Assembly: GCA_014730055.1 (NCBI GenBank)
Contig: WJIV01000224.1
Coordinates: 1-30,754 of the forward strand
Length of the DNA: 30,754 bases
DNA from: Candidatus Bathyarchaeota archaeon
GTDB taxonomy: Archaea; Thermoproteota; Bathyarchaeia; TCS64
Direction: 5' to 3'
The notes beneath the pieces were generated by a model, which was given only the letters and a program-made list of their open reading frames with translations, ran no database searches and was not told where the DNA came from. The first letter of the stretch is position 1. The number at the start of each line of letters is the position of its first letter. Shown here one piece after another: positions 27,846 to 30,754 of this stretch. The translations under genes and the position numbers were made by a program.

Positions 27846-29048
27846 CTAATTTTCTTTGAAATATTTTCTTGCTTCGGAAAGCAATTCTTGGTCTGAGAGA
27901 AGTTCAACAAGTGTAATTCCAAGAGCTTTAGCACCAATAATCATAGCATTCAATCCCTCCTCAGTCATAGTTGCATTAGCTAGTTGGACACTATGACCGG
28001 GTGTACCTTCCGGTGCAATATCAATATAGCTTCCAGCAGCTGGGGCCTTCTGCGATACATCCCCAAAATCAGTAGACGCTAATGGCATTTTAGAGACTGA
28101 CTCCTTCCAGTCAGCTACTGGTGCACCCAATTCTCTGTAATTATTCCATAGTACCTTGATTAATGGTATATTCAGCTTTTTCGCGCTGTAGAGCTTCCTC
28201 TTCTCAATATCTACTTTTACTCCCATAGCGTGAGCCGCCCCCTCTGCGCATCTAGCGACTTTATCAGTCATCTCGACCAAGTATTCCTCTTCGCTGCTCC
28301 TTACACCAAAGTCACAGACCGCTTTATCGGGGATTATGTTGTTAGCCATACCCCCTTCAGGAATTATCCCATGTATAACTAAGTTTGCATCTCTTTTCGC
28401 TTCTTGTCTTAGCATATGCGTTGCCATATAGCATAACGTAGCAGCGTTCAGAGCGTTTTTTCCTTGATGAGGACTGGCCGCAGCGTGGCTCGTCTGGCCA
28501 TGAAACGTCATTTTGATCTTTGAAACGCCGAGAGATTGATTTCCAACACCCCAACTCGTGGATGGATGGAGCATTATTACCGCATCAATGTCATCAAAGA
28601 AACCTCGCTCTGCCATTATCACTTTTGAACCTGCACTGGGACCGTGTCCTTCCTCAGCAGGTGTACCAACTATTAATACCTCACCAGAAATGTCATTGAT
28701 CACCTTCTTGGCTCCAATTCCCGCACCAATAGCTGACGCTGCTATGAGGTTATGGCCACAGCCATGGCCAACACCGGGTAGTGCATCATACTCCGCTAGT
28801 ACTGCAACACTGGGTCCCGGAGATTTACCAGCCATCCTAGCGACGAAAGCGGTCGGCATGCCAAAAATACCCTTTTCTACCTCAAATCCCTCTTCCTTTA
28901 ATATATTTGTTAATTTTTCAAAAGCTAAAAACTCCTCACTTCCCAGTTCAGGATTATTGTAGAGATATTCCGCAATATTCACAAGTACTTCTCTGGATTC
29001 ATCAATACTATCTTTGATCAATGATTTCATTTCCATTAAATCTGTCAT
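27846..29048 (-). CDS. M20 family amidohydrolase (AbgB-like)
   Basis: This 400-residue protein is an M20-family metal-dependent amidohydrolase of the kind that deacylates N-acyl amino acids or p-aminobenzoyl-glutamate-like conjugates. The metal motif GHGCGHN is at 94-100, and a catalytic Glu pair with the following Gly is seen in GTPAEEGHGPSAG. The dimerisation lid GQTSHAAASPHQGKNALNAA and the C-terminal STDFGDVS and PEGTPGHSVQLA are typical. The usual fold and length suggest an intact enzyme. The exact conjugate cannot be predicted. It is divergent from radA across a 116-bp spacer. ATG at 29048, with in-frame ATGs at codons 5 and 7 as alternatives. Confidence 0.9.
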   Translation of the reverse strand: MTDLMEMKSLIKDSIDESREVLVNIAEYLYNNPELGSEEFLAFEKLTNILKEEGFEVEKGIFGMPTAFVARMAGKSPGPSVAVLAEYDALPGVGHGCGHNLIAASAIGAGIGAKKVINDISGEVLIVGTPAEEGHGPSAGSKVIMAERGFFDDIDAVIMLHPSTSWGVGNQSLGVSKIKMTFHGQTSHAAASPHQGKNALNAATLCYMATHMLRQEAKRDANLVIHGIIPEGGMANNIIPDKAVCDFGVRSSEEEYLVEMTDKVARCAEGAAHAMGVKVDIEKRKLYSAKKLNIPLIKVLWNNYRELGAPVADWKESVSKMPLASTDFGDVSQKAPAAGSYIDIAPEGTPGHSVQLANATMTEEGLNAMIIGAKALGITLVELLSDQELLSEARKYFKEN

Positions 29049-29164
29049 ATAATCAATTCAATAGCTGTAATAACACCTCTATATGCGTTATTGTAATACA
29101 CTTTCACTCAACTCTCCCTCCCGCTAAGTAGTGCGTTCAGGTTATATTATTCAGAGAGACTGAG

Positions 29165-30211
29165 ATGTCGAGTGAAATGGGAGAGGTAGTTGAAGCCGGT
29201 GACCTGAAAGGGGTAGCAAGTACCACCATCAAAAAGCTACACAAAGCCGGCTTGGTAACTCTGGAATCTATCGCAGTTACTCCCCCCCGCGATATTGTAG
29301 AACTTACCGGCATGGGCGCTGATACAGCTGAGAAGGTTAACAAGCTTGCGAGAATGAAAGTAGATCAAGGCTTTGTCTCAGCCTCCGATCTAATGGAAAT
29401 TCGTAAACACATGCTTCGATGTAGAACTGGCTCCAACGAACTCAACCGCATACTGGGAGGAGGGGTCGAGACAGGTGTTATAACCGAACTTATCGGCGAA
29501 TTCGGCTCCGGTAAGACCCAGATATGCTATACTCTATCCGTCTTAGCCTCTCGACCGATTGAGGAAGGAGGTCTAGATGGGAAAATTTGCGTTATTGATA
29601 CAGAAGGCACATTCCTCCCTGAGAGGATTTTACAGATAGCTGAATCTAGAGGATACGACACTAATGAAGTTTTGAGCAATGTTCTCATTGCCAGAGCTTA
29701 TAATAGCGAGCATCAGTTAACCTTGATAAGGAATCTGCCAAAAGTCGTACAGGAAAACGATGTGAAAATGGTCATCGTTGATAGTATGATAGGTCACTTT
29801 AGAGGAGAATATATCGGGAGAGCAAGCTTAGCGGAAAGACAACAGAAACTAGGTGGCGCACTGGGAAACTTATTAAGGGTTGCAGAAGCATTCAACTTGG
29901 CAGTCGTGTTAACAAATCAGGTACAATCAAAACCTGATGTTGTTTACGGAGATCCTAACCAACCAACCGGCGGTCATGTAATGGCTCATGCATGTACCCA
30001 CAGGGTGTATCTAAGAAAAGGACGAGCGAATACAAGATTGATAAGGGTGATCGACAGCCCATACCTCCCCGAAGAAAAAATTAGGATAGCAATCACTGAG
30101 GCTGGTGTGACAGATGAGGATGGATCTTACCCTGAGTGGGGTCCTGGAGAGTATTCGGAAGGAAAAAGCCTTGAAATAGACGAAGACTTCATCATAGACG
30201 ACGAAGAATAG
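29165..30211 (+). CDS. radA: DNA repair and recombination protein RadA
   Basis: This 348-residue protein is the archaeal RecA/Rad51 recombinase that forms filaments on single-stranded DNA and drives strand exchange. An N-terminal helix-hairpin-helix domain (about 12-65, ASTTIKKLHKAGL...LTGMGADTAEKV) precedes the RecA core. Walker A is GEFGSGKT at 111-118, Walker B is in the KMVIVDSMIGHFRGEY region, and loop residues with NQVQSKPD follow, giving full family length. The C-terminus is acidic. The ATG at 29165 is preceded by GAG and fits the family N-terminus. It is chromosome-encoded, with no intein insertion, and abuts the convergent EngB-type gene, whose last base is directly adjacent. Confidence 0.97.
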   Translation: MSSEMGEVVEAGDLKGVASTTIKKLHKAGLVTLESIAVTPPRDIVELTGMGADTAEKVNKLARMKVDQGFVSASDLMEIRKHMLRCRTGSNELNRILGGGVETGVITELIGEFGSGKTQICYTLSVLASRPIEEGGLDGKICVIDTEGTFLPERILQIAESRGYDTNEVLSNVLIARAYNSEHQLTLIRNLPKVVQENDVKMVIVDSMIGHFRGEYIGRASLAERQQKLGGALGNLLRVAEAFNLAVVLTNQVQSKPDVVYGDPNQPTGGHVMAHACTHRVYLRKGRANTRLIRVIDSPYLPEEKIRIAITEAGVTDEDGSYPEWGPGEYSEGKSLEIDEDFIIDDEE

Positions 30212-30754
30212 CTACCTTATATATTCGAAAGGATTTCTCCATCCCTTTGAAACCAATGTTCTATAGAAAGTATCCTTCAGTTGACCAATTCCAGTCCCTT
30301 TTTTTGCGCTAATTGGGTAAACATTATTCCTGGCAATTATTGGATCGACTCTGGAAAGGTCCTCAAGGAAAACCTCTAAATTATCAATGACTTCCTTTTC
30401 GCTACTTTTATCTATTTTATTAGCTGCAACAAGGGGAAAATCCTGAACTGTATCATAGATATAATTTACCATCTCTACGTCAAGATTAATGAAACCCTTC
30501 TTGGCCAATCTTTCAGTAGTCTCAATAAATGTTGTAATATTCAAGACATGTACACAAAGTACGATATTATCTCTGTTATCAAAAATGAAGTCGAGTATCT
30601 TCTCCTTCGTCATATCCTCCCATCCTTTGCTAGCACCAAGTTTGGTGCCATAACCAGGCATATCTGCGAGAACAAGCCCTTGGGCAATGGTGTATTCATT
30701 GATATCTGTTGTAGTTCCAGGTCTCTTACCCGTAGGAAGCTTCAACCCTGTAAG
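30212..30754 (-). CDS. EngB/YihA-type GTP-binding protein, partial (5' end outside window)
   Basis: The reading frame continues past the right edge; the TTG near 30745 is not the real start, since the codons before it (Leu-Thr-Gly) continue the family pattern LTGLKLPTGKRPGTT. The P-loop (G1) lies beyond the window. Visible are the switch region with RPGTTTD, G3 as DMPGYG, G4 as NKID and G5 as SAKKG, the arrangement of the TRAFAC-class EngB GTPases. In bacteria EngB assists large ribosomal subunit assembly; archaeal homologues are less studied. It is convergent with radA with no gap. 181 codons are in view. Confidence 0.85.
   Translation of the reverse strand, partial: LTGLKLPTGKRPGTTTDINEYTIAQGLVLADMPGYGTKLGASKGWEDMTKEKILDFIFDNRDNIVLCVHVLNITTFIETTERLAKKGFINLDVEMVNYIYDTVQDFPLVAANKIDKSSEKEVIDNLEVFLEDLSRVDPIIARNNVYPISAKKGTGIGQLKDTFYRTLVSKGWRNPFEYIR

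Noticed and set aside
30212..30745. Complete 177-residue GTPase starting at TTG 30745
   Set aside because: The frame continues in pattern to the window edge and the P-loop is missing, so the gene is cut by the window.

Overview
This window is chromosomal DNA from an archaeon. The clearest marker is a RadA recombinase of archaeal type, with an N-terminal helix-hairpin-helix domain and a RecA core, at 29165-30211. Many genes also have an archaeal TATA-like element about 25-35 nt before the start codon, little or no leader, and TTG or GTG starts. Base composition is AT-leaning with very AT-rich intergenic stretches. The lineage cannot be fixed from sequence alone; an uncultured Asgard, TACK or Thermoplasmata-like lineage would fit. 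There are no rRNA or tRNA genes, CRISPR arrays, insertion sequences or phage genes.

Layout. 1-5000: mostly single genes, comprising a DinB-like protein (cut by the edge), an aldo/keto reductase, a nucleotidyltransferase with a DUF4037-like region, a DUF3830 protein, an MFS transporter and a DDAH/arginine-deiminase-like amidinohydrolase. 5119-10066: a co-directional cluster of an unknown protein, a ChlI-like AAA+ ATPase, a second AAA+ ATPase fused through two membrane helices to a VWA domain, and an MscS channel. No chelatase large subunit is in view, so this may be a membrane-tethered AAA/VWA machine rather than a chelatase; it is the strongest candidate for an undescribed system. 10073-10757: a PPC-domain protein and a small Cys protein. 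10881-15324: an SPL-like radical SAM enzyme, a close FrlC-like epimerase, a transglutaminase-fold protein and an HTH protein with a C39/BtrH-like C-terminal region. The last gene appears frameshifted at an A6 run that forms a canonical -1 slippery heptamer.

15490-17930: a small winged-helix gene with a perfect inverted repeat in its promoter, a YegP-like protein, an FAH-family hydrolase and a decayed membrane-anchored rhodanese gene (no start codon, catalytic Cys lost, in-frame TAG). 17928-23920: an M42 aminopeptidase, a conserved small protein, a gamma-glutamyltransferase without signal peptide, a DUF488 protein, an unknown helical protein and a branched-chain-type solute-binding protein with no permease nearby. 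24293-27751: small winged-helix proteins, RidA, a class V aminotransferase divergent from a winged-helix gene, and a DsrE/F/H-like trio. 27846-30754: an M20 amidohydrolase divergent from radA, and an EngB-type GTPase cut by the right edge.

The gene set suggests an organism that takes up and breaks down peptides and modified amino acids (solute-binding protein, M42, M20, gamma-glutamyltransferase, amidinohydrolase, aminotransferase, RidA, FrlC-like epimerase). This is inferred from family membership, not from one clear pathway operon.
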